This document shows, piece by piece, positions 11,281 to 20,038 of a stretch of 64,000 nucleotides of DNA. The DNA is from Bradyrhizobium sp. 4 (GTDB lineage: Bacteria > Pseudomonadota > Alphaproteobacteria > Rhizobiales > Xanthobacteraceae). The notes under the pieces are model-generated. The model was given only the letters and a program-made list of their open reading frames with translations. It made no database searches and was not told the origin of the DNA. Position 1 is the stretch's first letter, and each line of letters begins with the position of its first letter. The stretch lies in the NCBI RefSeq assembly GCF_023100905.1, contig NZ_CP064686.1, forward strand, positions 186,001 through 250,000. Reading direction: 5' to 3'. The position numbers and the translations under genes are program-made.

Positions 11281-12513
11281 TTAGCTGGATTTTGATTTCA
11301 GCATCGCGGTTGTCAATGGCACCAAAAGGATACCTCGGTCGCCCAATGTCTTGGTCCAGGCGCCAATGCGCTCGATCGAGACCGGGAGGGCGGAGGCGGT
11401 GCCCACGGCCACGCCGCGCTCGCGCGCCGCCGCTTCGAGCTTGGTTAGGGCGCGGTCGATCTCGGCCGGGGTCGGCACCGCGTCGATCGCGATATCGCCC
11501 TTGCCGAACGGCATCGCCAGGCTGCCGGCGGCCTGGGGCGCGATGCTGCGCGGCGAGGAGCCGTCGTCGAAGAAGCCGAGGCCGCGCTTGGCCGCCTCGC
11601 GGATGATCGGCTGCATCGCCGGCTCCGTTGCGATGAAGCGGGCGCCCATGAAATTGGTGAGGCCGGCATAGCCCTGCATCCGGCTCAGATGCCAGTACAG
11701 CCGGTCCATGTTCTGGTCCGCACTGAGCGACGTCAGCAGCGTCTGCGGCCCCGGATCGTTGTCGGGGAAGTCATAGGGCTCCATCGGGATCTGGAGGAAG
11801 ATCTCGTGGCGCTGGGCGCGGGCGCGCTCGGCGAGTTTTCCTGGATCGGACCCATAAGGCGTGAAGGCCAGCGTCACCGCCGCTGGCAGCCGCATGATGG
11901 CATCGGTGGTCTTGGCGGCGCCGACGCCGAGGCCGCCGATCAGGATCGCGACCACCGGCATCTTGGCGGCCTTGGCGCGGTCGGCATCCGCCGCATAGAC
12001 GTTGAACGGCTTGAGGTCGCCGGAAATCGCGGGGATCATGCCGTAGCGCGATTTCTCGAGAAGTTTTGGGTCGATCCCGGCCATGACGGGCGGCGGTGCG
12101 GAGGCCGAGGCCGCCTCGCTCTTGCCGGCGGGATCGCCGCCGATCACCACGTCGTGGCGCGTGCCGGTGGAACCGTCGATCATGGTGACGGTCTTCTGCT
12201 CGCCCGCCTGCTTCGGCGCCTCCTTGGTCTCGTGCTTCGTCTCCTGCTTGCTGTCCTGACCGTGGCCGGAAGCGGCCGGCTTGTCATCACCCGCCTTGTC
12301 TGCGGCATTGGGCTCGCGGATCGCGAGCCGCGTCATCGGCTCGCCGCCGAGCGGATCCTTGTTGAAGATGGCGAAGCCGGCAAAGCTGACCAGGAACAGG
12401 CCGAGCAGGACAGCGAGCAGCTGCATGGCCGTGAACGGCAGCCGCAGCCGGCGTTTCCGGCGCGGCTTGTCCCGTCCGAGCGGGGCGCTCAGATCATCGG
12501 CCGTTTCAGTCAT
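11281..12513 (-). CDS. Divergent polysaccharide deacetylase family protein
   Basis: A 410-residue membrane-anchored protein. One membrane helix lies near residues 23-50 (MQLLAVLLGLFLVSFAGFAIF), followed by a low-complexity Lys/Glu/Asp-rich linker and a C-terminal domain from about residue 175. That domain starts KMPVVAILIGGLGVGAAKT and contains QIPMEPYDFPDNDPGPQ and a GLGFFDDGSS motif, as in the YibQ/DUF610 divergent polysaccharide deacetylases. Its position next to envC and ctpA fits a cell-envelope role. Enzymatic activity of this family is unproven. Confidence 0.85.
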   Translation of the reverse strand: MTETADDLSAPLGRDKPRRKRRLRLPFTAMQLLAVLLGLFLVSFAGFAIFNKDPLGGEPMTRLAIREPNAADKAGDDKPAASGHGQDSKQETKHETKEAPKQAGEQKTVTMIDGSTGTRHDVVIGGDPAGKSEAASASAPPPVMAGIDPKLLEKSRYGMIPAISGDLKPFNVYAADADRAKAAKMPVVAILIGGLGVGAAKTTDAIMRLPAAVTLAFTPYGSDPGKLAERARAQRHEIFLQIPMEPYDFPDNDPGPQTLLTSLSADQNMDRLYWHLSRMQGYAGLTNFMGARFIATEPAMQPIIREAAKRGLGFFDDGSSPRSIAPQAAGSLAMPFGKGDIAIDAVPTPAEIDRALTKLEAAARERGVAVGTASALPVSIERIGAWTKTLGDRGILLVPLTTAMLKSKSS

Positions 12514-12604
12514 GCGCGATCCCGAATCACTCGAGACGACGATACCACGCCGAGGTCAAGCGGCGGCAGGCCGGGATAGGCCGGGGATAGCAGGAGTTCC
12601 AAGC

Positions 12605-12635
12605 AAAAAGGGCGGCTCCGGGAGCCGCCCTTTTT
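12605..12635 (-). terminator. Rho-independent terminator after ctpA
   Basis: A 15-base perfect stem (12605-12619 with 12621-12635) with A and T runs at both ends. It is located 22 bases after the ctpA stop on the minus strand, so it separates ctpA from the downstream deacetylase gene. The symmetry means it could work in both directions. Confidence 0.88.
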
Positions 12636-12657
12636 CGTCAGATCGCGATGCGCCGAC

Positions 12658-14013
12658 CTAGTTCGCCGCTTTGGGCTTGTCGGTCGTGGCCTTGTCGCCG
12701 CCCGGGGTGGGCGCCGCGGAGGCGCTGTTCTTGATGCCGTGGAGCAGATCGTCGGCGAGCTTGAGCGCCTTGTCGTCCTTGGCGTCCGGCGGAACGTAGG
12801 ACTGCGAGCCGGTCTTCTCGTCGCCGTCGTTCTTGAGATGGCCGCGCAGCGAAGCTTCGCCCTTGGTGTCGGTGCGCGACTTCAGCTCGTCCGGCACGTC
12901 CTGCAGCACTTCGATGTCGGGCACGATGCCCTTGGCCTGGATCGACTTGCCCGACGGCGTGTAGTAGCGCGCCGTGGTCAGACGCAGCGCGCCGTTGCCG
13001 CTTCCGAGCGGAATGATGGTCTGCACCGAGCCCTTGCCGAACGAGCGCGTGCCGACGATGGTCGCGCGCTTGTGGTCCTGCAGCGCGCCGGCGACGATCT
13101 CCGATGCCGAAGCCGAGCCGCCATTGACCAGCACGATGACGGGCTTGCCCTTGGTGAGGTCGCCCGTATGCGCGGTACGGCGCTGGGTCTCCTCGGCATT
13201 GCGGCCGCGGGTCGAGACGATCTCGCCCTTCTCCAGGAAGGAGTCGGAGACGGTGACCGCTTCCTCGAGCAGGCCGCCCGGGTTGTTGCGGAGGTCGATG
13301 ACATAGCCCTTCAGCTTGTCGCCGATCTGATTCGAGAGGTTGGCGACCTCGCGCTTCAGGCCTTCGGTGGTCTGCTCGTTGAAGGTGGTGATGCGGATAT
13401 AGGCGATGTCGTCGGCCTCGACGCGGGCGCGCACCGAGCGGACGCGGATGTTGTCGCGCACCAGCGTGACGTCGATCGGATTGTCCTGGCCCTTGCGGAT
13501 GATCTTGAGCTTGATCTTGGTGTTGACGGGGCCGCGCATCTTCTCGACCGCCTGGTTCAAGGTCAGGCCCTGCACCGCCTCGTCGTCGAGATTGGTGATG
13601 ATGTCGTTGGCCATGACGCCGGCGCGCGAGGCCGGGGTGTCGTCGATCGGCGAGACCACCTTGATCAGGCCGTCTTCCATCGTGACTTCGATGCCGAGGC
13701 CGCCGAACTCACCGCGGGTTTGCACCTGCATGTCGCGGAAGCTCTTGGCGTCCATGTAGCTCGAATGCGGATCGAGACCAGTGAGCATGCCACTGATCGC
13801 GGATTCGATCAGCTTGGTGTCGTCGGGCTTCTCGACGTAGTCCGAGCGCACGCGCTCGAAGACGTCGCCGAACAAATTGAGCTGGCGATAGGTGTCCGCG
13901 GTGGCGGCTCGCGCGCTGGAGCCCATGAAGACTGCGCGCGGTTGCGTCACGAACAGCGTCAGCGCCGCACCGGTGGCCGCGCTGAGGAGGATAACTGAAG
14001 TCTTGCGCATCAT
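12658..14013 (-). CDS. ctpA: Carboxy-terminal processing protease, S41 family
   Basis: A 451-residue periplasmic serine protease of the tail-specific protease type. After an N-terminal membrane anchor or signal (about 7-27) comes the PDZ region (GEFGGLGIEVTMEDGLIKVV, about 95-185). The S41 catalytic domain follows, with LRNNPGGLL, the serine in NGGSASASEIVAGAL and the lysine in RSFGKGSVQT forming a Ser-Lys dyad. Its ATG overlaps the stop of envC (ATGA), so the two are translationally coupled. CtpA and EnvC are known to act together on peptidoglycan hydrolases in several bacteria. The C-terminal tail is charged and of low complexity. Confidence 0.95.
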   Translation of the reverse strand: MMRKTSVILLSAATGAALTLFVTQPRAVFMGSSARAATADTYRQLNLFGDVFERVRSDYVEKPDDTKLIESAISGMLTGLDPHSSYMDAKSFRDMQVQTRGEFGGLGIEVTMEDGLIKVVSPIDDTPASRAGVMANDIITNLDDEAVQGLTLNQAVEKMRGPVNTKIKLKIIRKGQDNPIDVTLVRDNIRVRSVRARVEADDIAYIRITTFNEQTTEGLKREVANLSNQIGDKLKGYVIDLRNNPGGLLEEAVTVSDSFLEKGEIVSTRGRNAEETQRRTAHTGDLTKGKPVIVLVNGGSASASEIVAGALQDHKRATIVGTRSFGKGSVQTIIPLGSGNGALRLTTARYYTPSGKSIQAKGIVPDIEVLQDVPDELKSRTDTKGEASLRGHLKNDGDEKTGSQSYVPPDAKDDKALKLADDLLHGIKNSASAAPTPGGDKATTDKPKAAN

Positions 14014-15356
14014 CCGCGAACCTTCTCGCCTTCATTTGCGGCCCACCATGGGCCTGGATCGATTGGAGTGCCGTCTTTGCGGAACTCGACATAGAGCACA
14101 GGTTGACTCGCGTTCGTGGCGAGAATGGAGGCGACTTGAGAAGTCGACCCCATGGTCGCGACAGGCTCCCCCGTGAGCACAAACTGACCGATGTTGACCG
14201 AAATGCGCTCCATCCCGGCGATCAGCACATGATACCCGCCCCCGGCATTGAGGATCAAGAGTTGTCCATAGCTGCGGAACGGGCCGGCATAGACCACCCA
14301 GCCGTCACACGGCGTCGTGACCTGGGAGCCGGGCCTGGTCGCCAGCGAAATGCCCTTCTGGACCCCGCCGAGCCCGTCCGAACCTCCGAAATCCCTGATC
14401 TTGTTACCGTTAACCGGAAGAGGCAGGAGACCCTTGGCTGCGGCGAAGGCCATCGCCGGGGTGGTCCGGGAGCGGTCCTTGAAAGCGCCGGGGCCGGTCT
14501 TGGCGCTGGCGGCCGCGTTTGCAGCCGCCTTGGCCTCGGCCTGCCTGGCCGCCTCGGCCGCCTTCTCGGCTGCCTTGGCGGCACTTTGCAGATCCTGCTC
14601 CATCTTGGCGATCAGCCCCTGGAGATCGCCGACCTGTCGTGAGAGCGCGACGGCGCGCGCATTCTCGGCGTCGAGGTCCTTTTCGCGCGACGCCTGCTGG
14701 CGCTGCCGCTCGTCGACCAGAGCCGCGAGCCGGGTCTGGTCGTTACGCACCTTGTCGCGGTCGGATGCGAGCTGGTCGCGCTCGGTCGCGATGGTCTTGC
14801 GCAAGGCCACGAGCTCGCCGAGCTCGCTTGCGATCTTCTCGGCACGACCGCGTAATTCCGGCACGACGGCACCGAGCAGCATCGCCGTGCGCAGCGATTG
14901 CAGGGCATCCTCGGGCCGTACCAATAGCGCCGGCGGCGTCCGCCTTCCGGCGCGCTGCAAGGCCGCCAGCACCTCGACGATGTCGGCGCGGCGTAAATCG
15001 AGCGAGCTGCGCATCGCCTGCTCGCGGCCGTTCAGCGATCGCAGCCGCACTTCGGCCTCGTCGATCTTGGTCTCGACAGTGCGCACATTGGCGGCGGTGT
15101 CGATCAATTGTTGATTGAGCTGGGTGCGGTCCTGGCCGAGCGAGGTGATCTCGGCCTTGAGCTTGGCCTGCGCTTCCTCAGCGCTCCTCTTGCTGGCGCG
15201 CGCGGCTTCGAGCTCCTGCTCGCGCTGCTTGATCGCATCGGGCGCGACGGCCGCAGTCTGCGGTGCAGGCGTCTGAGCTTGCGCGAGGCTTGCGCCCAAA
15301 ATACTTGAGCCCAAAACGCCGGCGATCAGCAGCAGGTTGAGAATTGGCGCTCGCAT
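14010..15356 (-). CDS. envC: Murein hydrolase activator EnvC-like (M23 / LytM domain)
   Basis: A 448-residue exported protein with a signal peptide (MRAPILNLLLIAGVLGSSI...AQAQ), a long coiled coil (about 35-265) and a C-terminal LytM/M23 domain (about 320-448). The usual zinc ligands are not intact: the region DGWVVYAGPFRSYGQLLILNAG has no HxxxD and the later HxH is absent, as in EnvC-type activators that regulate amidases without cutting. I chose the ATG at 15356; a TTG at 15368 is the alternative. It is coupled to ctpA downstream. Confidence 0.9.
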   Translation of the reverse strand: MRAPILNLLLIAGVLGSSILGASLAQAQTPAPQTAAVAPDAIKQREQELEAARASKRSAEEAQAKLKAEITSLGQDRTQLNQQLIDTAANVRTVETKIDEAEVRLRSLNGREQAMRSSLDLRRADIVEVLAALQRAGRRTPPALLVRPEDALQSLRTAMLLGAVVPELRGRAEKIASELGELVALRKTIATERDQLASDRDKVRNDQTRLAALVDERQRQQASREKDLDAENARAVALSRQVGDLQGLIAKMEQDLQSAAKAAEKAAEAARQAEAKAAANAAASAKTGPGAFKDRSRTTPAMAFAAAKGLLPLPVNGNKIRDFGGSDGLGGVQKGISLATRPGSQVTTPCDGWVVYAGPFRSYGQLLILNAGGGYHVLIAGMERISVNIGQFVLTGEPVATMGSTSQVASILATNASQPVLYVEFRKDGTPIDPGPWWAANEGEKVRG

Positions 15357-15389
15357 CGCTTTAAGCAAAGGTGCTCGTTGTGGCGCGGA

Positions 15390-15872
15390 TCACGCGCGGT
15401 GATAGGGGTGGCCGGCCAGAATGGTGGCGGCCCGATAAAGCTGTTCCAGAAGCATGACGCGGACCATTTGATGCGGCCAGGTCGCAGAGCCGAACGCGAT
15501 CGCGAGCTTGGCCTTACGGCGCAATTCGGGCGAAAGTCCGTCCGCCCCTCCGATCATGAAGATAGTATGACCGGCACCTTCGTCGCGCCAGCGCCCGAGA
15601 TGCCGTGCGAATACGGTCGAATCCAGATTCTGGCCGCGCTCGTCCAGCGCCACCAGGACCGATTTTTCGGGAACATGCGCGGAGATCGCCGCCGCCTCTT
15701 CGGCCATCCGCGTCGCGGTATCGCGCGCGCGGCTTTCGGGCAATTCGTGGATGGCGAGCTCGCGGAATCCGAGCTTGCGGCCGGCCTCGTCGAAGCGCTC
15801 GAAATAGCGCTCGGCAAGCTCCCGTTCGGGGCCCTGCTTCAGCCGACCCACCGCAATGACGGCTATGCGCAT
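15390..15872 (-). CDS. rlmH: 23S rRNA pseudouridine(1915)-N3-methyltransferase
   Basis: A 160-residue SPOUT-class methyltransferase that methylates pseudouridine 1915 in helix 69 of 23S rRNA, using S-adenosylmethionine. The trefoil-knot motifs FMIGGADGLSPELR and WPHQMVRVMLLEQLYRA, which build the cofactor pocket, are complete. The gene lies 34 bases upstream of envC and downstream of rsfS, an order common in Rhizobiales. Confidence 0.95.
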   Translation of the reverse strand: MRIAVIAVGRLKQGPERELAERYFERFDEAGRKLGFRELAIHELPESRARDTATRMAEEAAAISAHVPEKSVLVALDERGQNLDSTVFARHLGRWRDEGAGHTIFMIGGADGLSPELRRKAKLAIAFGSATWPHQMVRVMLLEQLYRAATILAGHPYHRA

Positions 15873-15968
15873 GATATGTTCAGGGTCGTGTTTTCTGGGC
15901 CGCGCGCGATCTGCGCGCGCACGACGCTAGCATGCGCGTCAGCCGATTCGAAATCGGCCAGCAGCCTC

Positions 15969-16421
15969 TCAGATCGCCTTCGCCGCCCCTGGGCCCTGCG
16001 TGTACAATCTCTCGAGACTGTAGAACTCGCGGACCTCGGGTCTGAACACATGCACGATCACATCGCCGGAATCGATCAGCACCCAGTCGCAATTGGGCAA
16101 GCCCTCGACGTGGATGTTCTTGATGCCGTTTTCCTTGAGGCCTTTGGCGACGTTCTCCGCGATCGCGCCGACGTGCCGGTTGGCCCGGCCGGTGGTGACG
16201 ATCATGTAGTCGGAGTAGGCCGATTTGCCGCGAAGGTCGATGGTGACCGTCTCTTCCGCCTTCATGTCGTCGAGGCGGGAGAGGATCAGGCTCAGCGTCT
16301 TGTCGGCGTCGGGTTGCGCCTTCAAGGCCGCAGCTTTGGTCGATGTTTTACGCGTCGGCTTGGCAACCTTGGGTAAAACAGACTTCGGTGAAGCCGTCTT
16401 GGGTGAGGCTGTCTTGGACAA
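15969..16421 (-). CDS. rsfS: Ribosomal silencing factor
   Basis: RsfS binds uL14 and blocks subunit joining when nutrients are low. The conserved domain (about 44-150) contains DLRGKSAYSDYMIVTTG and NCDWVLIDSGDVIVHVF. The start is unusual: the frame has no ATG before residue 53. A TTG at 16421 gives 150 residues, and a CTG at 16436 is better placed, about 7 bases after an AAAGGA ribosome-binding site. Either way the N terminus carries a short tandem repeat (KTASP twice) and a Lys/Thr/Ala-rich tail. Confidence 0.93.
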   Translation of the reverse strand: MSKTASPKTASPKSVLPKVAKPTRKTSTKAAALKAQPDADKTLSLILSRLDDMKAEETVTIDLRGKSAYSDYMIVTTGRANRHVGAIAENVAKGLKENGIKNIHVEGLPNCDWVLIDSGDVIVHVFRPEVREFYSLERLYTQGPGAAKAI

Positions 16422-16563
16422 TACAGATGTGGTCAGGGACCATTCCTTTCACTGTATCGCGAACGCCGAATCCGGCGCTCACTGGTTACACTACATCATG
16501 TGGGGTTAAGGGTTTCAATATGCCAGAGAGCCCGAAAGCCACATGGCGTTCGCACAATCTGAC

Positions 16564-17208
16564 TCACTTCGTACCTTTCCAGCTTCCGTCCGGGTTCCGT
16601 AAGCCGGTCGACGAGAGATTCAGCTTCATTCCGGTCAGGAACACCCAAGCCGGGGCGGCCCGATCCGCAAGCAATGGCGCCTCATTCTCCGGCATCCGAT
16701 AGCGCCTGAGCGCCTGGGCGGCGGGAGAGGCGAGGGCGCGAAAACTCTGCGGCGGGCGGTCGATGACCGCGATCGGTACCTGACCGGCGATGCGCCGCCA
16801 GTGCTGCCAACGATGGAATTGAGCGAGATTGTCGGCGCCCATGATCCAGACAAAGCGCAAGCCCGAGAGGCGGCGGCGCAAGGTGTTGATCGTGTCGATG
16901 GTATAGCGCGTGCGAATGACGGATTCGAGACAGCTCACCTCGATCCTGGGATCGTCGGCCATTTCGCGTGCCGCCTGCATGCGCTCGCCGAGCTCATGCA
17001 GCGCGCCGTTCTCCTTCAGCGGATTGCCTGGCGTCACCAGCCACCACACGCGATCGAGCTGGAGACGTTTCAGCGCGAACTGGCTGATCGCGCGATGGGC
17101 CTGGTGCGGCGGATTGAACGAGCCGCCGAGCAGGCCGATGCGCATGCCAGAGGTATGGGTCGGTATGGCCTGCGCGAAGAAACGTGGCGCGACGAAATTG
17201 TTGCTCAA
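16564..17208 (-). CDS. nadD: Nicotinate-nucleotide adenylyltransferase
   Basis: NadD joins nicotinate mononucleotide and ATP to form deamido-NAD, the central step of NAD synthesis. The nucleotidyltransferase motif GGSFNPPHQAH and the C-terminal motif LNLSSTGLR are intact. The TTG start at 17208 gives 214 residues; an ATG at 17145 (MRIGLLGG) would give a compact 193-residue form that still contains the whole fold. It lies 20 bases after proA on the same strand. Confidence 0.94.
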   Translation of the reverse strand: MSNNFVAPRFFAQAIPTHTSGMRIGLLGGSFNPPHQAHRAISQFALKRLQLDRVWWLVTPGNPLKENGALHELGERMQAAREMADDPRIEVSCLESVIRTRYTIDTINTLRRRLSGLRFVWIMGADNLAQFHRWQHWRRIAGQVPIAVIDRPPQSFRALASPAAQALRRYRMPENEAPLLADRAAPAWVFLTGMKLNLSSTGLRNPDGSWKGTK

Positions 17209-17228
17209 TGCCCCGCGCCCTGCGTCGT

Positions 17229-18524
17229 CTACGGCCGCGTCTGCCCAGTACCGTGAACGCGATATTTGAAGCTCGTCAGCTGCTCGGCGCCAACCGGGCC
17301 GCGGGCATGGAATCTGCCGGTGGCGATGCCGATCTCGGCACCGAAGCCGAACTCGCCGCCGTCGGCGAACTGCGTCGAGGCGTTGTGCAGCACGATCGCG
17401 GAATCGACCTCGCTCAGGAATCTTTTCGCAACGGTCTCATCCGCGCTCACGATCGCATCGGTATGATGCGAGCCGTGGTTCTGGATATGCGCGATCGCGC
17501 CGTCGACGCCGTCCACCACCTTCGCTGCGATGATCGCATCGAGATATTCGGTGTCCCAATCGTCCGCGCTCGCGGGTTTGACTCGCGGATCCGTCTTTTG
17601 CACGGCGTCGTCGCCGCGCACTTCGCAGCCGGCCTCGATCAGCATCTCGATCAGCGGCTTGAGGTTTTTACCGGCAGCGGCGCGATCGACCAGCAGCGTC
17701 TCGGCGGCGCCGCAGACGCCGGTGCGGCGCATCTTGGCGTTGAGCACGATCGATTTCGCCATGGCGAGGTCGGCGCTGCCGTCGATATAGACGTGGTTGA
17801 CGCCTTCGAGATGCGCGAACACCGGCACGCGCGCTTCCTGTTCGATGCGTGCGACGAGGCTCTTGCCTCCGCGCGGCACGATCACGTCGACGGCGCCGTT
17901 CAATCCCGACAGCATCTGGCCTACCGCCGCGCGGTCGCGCGTCGGCACCAGCGTGATTGCGGCCTCGGGGAGGCCCGCTTCGCGCAGGCCCTGCACCAGG
18001 CAGTCGTGGATCGCGCGGCAGGAGCGGAAACTGTCGGAGCCGCCGCGCAGGATCACGGCATTGCCGGACTTCAGGCACAGAACGCCGGCGTCCGCCGCAA
18101 CGTTCGGCCGGCTCTCGAAGATCACGCCGACGACGCCGAGCGGCACGCGCACGCGCTCGATGGTCATGCCGTTCGGCCGTTGCCAGCTCTCGGTGACGAT
18201 GCCGACCGGATCGGCAATGCCGCGCACGATGCCGATGCCCTCGGCCATGCCCTCGACCCGCGCCGGCGTCAGCGTCAGGCGGTCGATGAAGGACGAGGTG
18301 GCGTTGCCTGAGGCGCGGGCCTCGGTGACGTCCTCGGCATTGGCGGCAAGGATCGCGGCCGCGTTGTTGCGGATCGCCCGCGCCATGGCCTCGAGCGCCC
18401 GGTTCTTCTGCTCCGGCGGCGCCAGCGCCAGCACGCGCGCGGCAGCGCGGGCACGGGTACCGAGATCGGTCATCAGCGCCTGAAGATCGGCATTGCCGTC
18501 GACGGCTTTGAGGGGGGCGGCCAT
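17229..18524 (-). CDS. proA: Gamma-glutamyl phosphate reductase
   Basis: The second enzyme of proline synthesis, reducing glutamyl 5-phosphate to the semialdehyde with NADPH. The 431 residues include the aldehyde-dehydrogenase-like Rossmann motif (GVIFESRPNVAADAGVLCLKS, about 127-147) and the catalytic cysteine in RTGVCGAAET. It lies downstream of proB with a 226-base gap that contains a family B palindrome. Confidence 0.97.
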   Translation of the reverse strand: MAAPLKAVDGNADLQALMTDLGTRARAAARVLALAPPEQKNRALEAMARAIRNNAAAILAANAEDVTEARASGNATSSFIDRLTLTPARVEGMAEGIGIVRGIADPVGIVTESWQRPNGMTIERVRVPLGVVGVIFESRPNVAADAGVLCLKSGNAVILRGGSDSFRSCRAIHDCLVQGLREAGLPEAAITLVPTRDRAAVGQMLSGLNGAVDVIVPRGGKSLVARIEQEARVPVFAHLEGVNHVYIDGSADLAMAKSIVLNAKMRRTGVCGAAETLLVDRAAAGKNLKPLIEMLIEAGCEVRGDDAVQKTDPRVKPASADDWDTEYLDAIIAAKVVDGVDGAIAHIQNHGSHHTDAIVSADETVAKRFLSEVDSAIVLHNASTQFADGGEFGFGAEIGIATGRFHARGPVGAEQLTSFKYRVHGTGQTRP

Positions 18525-18645
18525 GGGAGTTTCAACCTTCTGCTAAGGCAGTGTCCTAGCACGGAAATCCCGCTTTTGCGAAGGGCGGGGCGGGTATGGC
18601 AGATCTCCCGGTGTTGTGCCACCTCGGCCACTGGCCCAGCTCCGA

Positions 18646-18730
18646 CGTCATGGCCGGGCTTGTCCCGGCCATCCACGCCTTGCCGCCAGCAAGAAAGAAC
18701 GTGGATGCCCGGGACAAGCCCGGCATGACG
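18646..18730. repeat. REP-like paired hairpins, family B copy 2
   Basis: The outer arms begin CGTCATGGCCGGGCTTGTCC and end in GGGACAAGCCCGGCATGACG. Between them lie shorter arms ATCCACG and CGTGGAT. It is located between proB and proA. It is most similar to the copy at 21025-21110. Confidence 0.85.
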
Positions 18731-18750
18731 GTTTGGGCGCCTGCCGAACG

Positions 18751-19872
18751 TTACCCGCCCATCACCAGATCATCGCGGTGGATCATCTCGGACCTCCCGC
18801 TGATGCCGAGGATGGCCATGACGTCCGGGGAGGAGCGGCCCTTGATCCGCTCGGCATCGTCGGCGTCATAGGCGACCAGGCCTCGGCCGACCTCGCTGGT
18901 GTCGGGGCCGCGGACGATCACGGCGTCGCCGCGGGCGAACTGGCCCTCGACCTTGACGACTCCGGCCGGCAGCAGGCTGGCGCCCGCGCGCAGCGCCGCG
19001 ACCGCGCCGGCGTCGATGGTCAGCGTGCCCTTCGGCTCCAGCGAGCCCGCGATCCAGCGTTTTCGCGACGTGATGGGATTGGCCGGCGTCAGGAACCAGG
19101 TGCAGCGGCCGCCATCGGCGATCGCCTGAAGCGGATGCTCGATCTTGCCCGAGGCGATCAGCATATGCGTGCCGCCGGTGGTCGCGATTTTTGCGGCTTC
19201 GACCTTGGTGCGCATGCCGCCGCGCGATAGCTCGGACTCGGCGTCGCCGGCGACGGCCTCGATCTCCGAGGAGATGCTGTCGACGACGGGAATGAGCTTG
19301 GCGTTCGGGTTGTTCTTCGGCGGAGCGTCGTAAAGCCCGTCGATGTCGGACAGCAGCACCAGCAGGTCGGCGCTCGCCATCGTGGCGACGCGCGCGGCGA
19401 GGCGGTCGTTGTCGCCGTAGCGGATCTCGTTGGTGGCGACCGTGTCGTTCTCGTTGATCACGGGGATTGCGCGCCACTCCAGCAGCTTGCCGATGGTGGA
19501 GCGCGCGTTGAGATAGCGGCGGCGCTCCTCGGTGTCCTGCAGCGTCACCAGGATCTGGCCGGCGCCGATGCCGTGGGCGCCAAGGACCTCCGACCAGATG
19601 CGGGCGAGCGCGATCTGACCGACGGCAGCGGCCGCCTGGCTCTCCTCCAGCTTCAGCGGGCCGCGCGGCAGTTTCAGGCGGCTGCGGCCGAGCGCGATCG
19701 AGCCGGAGGACACGACGAGCACGTCACGTCCCTCGCGATGCAGCTTGGCCATGTCGTCGGCGAGCGCGGCAAGCCAGGACGCCCGCACCTCGCCCTTGTC
19801 GGAATCGACCAGCAGCGCGGAGCCGACCTTGACGACGATGCGGCGGAATTGACTGAGTTCGGGGCTGGCCAT
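18751..19872 (-). CDS. proB: Glutamate 5-kinase
   Basis: The first enzyme of proline synthesis. The 373 residues comprise an amino acid kinase domain (about 1-260, with RRIVVKVGSALLVD, VSSGSIALGRSRL and INENDTVATNEIRYGDNDRL) and a C-terminal PUA domain (about 275-360). The start lacks a ribosome-binding site: the 27 bases before the ATG are a CA-rich run made of two copies of CACATACACA. In many relatives obgE is adjacent; here 3 kb separates them. Confidence 0.96.
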   Translation of the reverse strand: MASPELSQFRRIVVKVGSALLVDSDKGEVRASWLAALADDMAKLHREGRDVLVVSSGSIALGRSRLKLPRGPLKLEESQAAAAVGQIALARIWSEVLGAHGIGAGQILVTLQDTEERRRYLNARSTIGKLLEWRAIPVINENDTVATNEIRYGDNDRLAARVATMASADLLVLLSDIDGLYDAPPKNNPNAKLIPVVDSISSEIEAVAGDAESELSRGGMRTKVEAAKIATTGGTHMLIASGKIEHPLQAIADGGRCTWFLTPANPITSRKRWIAGSLEPKGTLTIDAGAVAALRAGASLLPAGVVKVEGQFARGDAVIVRGPDTSEVGRGLVAYDADDAERIKGRSSPDVMAILGISGRSEMIHRDDLVMGG

Positions 19873-19873
19873 C

Positions 19874-19895
19874 TGTGTATGTGGTGTGTGTATGT
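19874..19895 (-). promoter_or_regulatory. CA-repeat leader before proB, no Shine-Dalgarno
   Basis: On the minus strand the bases directly before the proB ATG are a duplicated CACATACACA unit, with no AGGAGG-like sequence in range. Unpaired CA-rich leaders can support translation start without a ribosome-binding site; here that is inference. Confidence 0.45.
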
Positions 19896-20038
19896 GCTGG
19901 AGAGCGGCGCCGGTAAGGCCCGCTTTTGCAGCAGGACGATGGCCGGCGCAAGGCGGCAGGTCCGGTAAACGGCGCTTGTCCGGAGCGCTCGTCTGGCTCT
20001 AACTGTCGCCAACCAAAATGGGCTCAAAGAGGAAACCA

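Noticed and set aside
12739..13998. Plus-strand open frame opposite ctpA
   Set aside because: Shadow of ctpA; no family resemblance.
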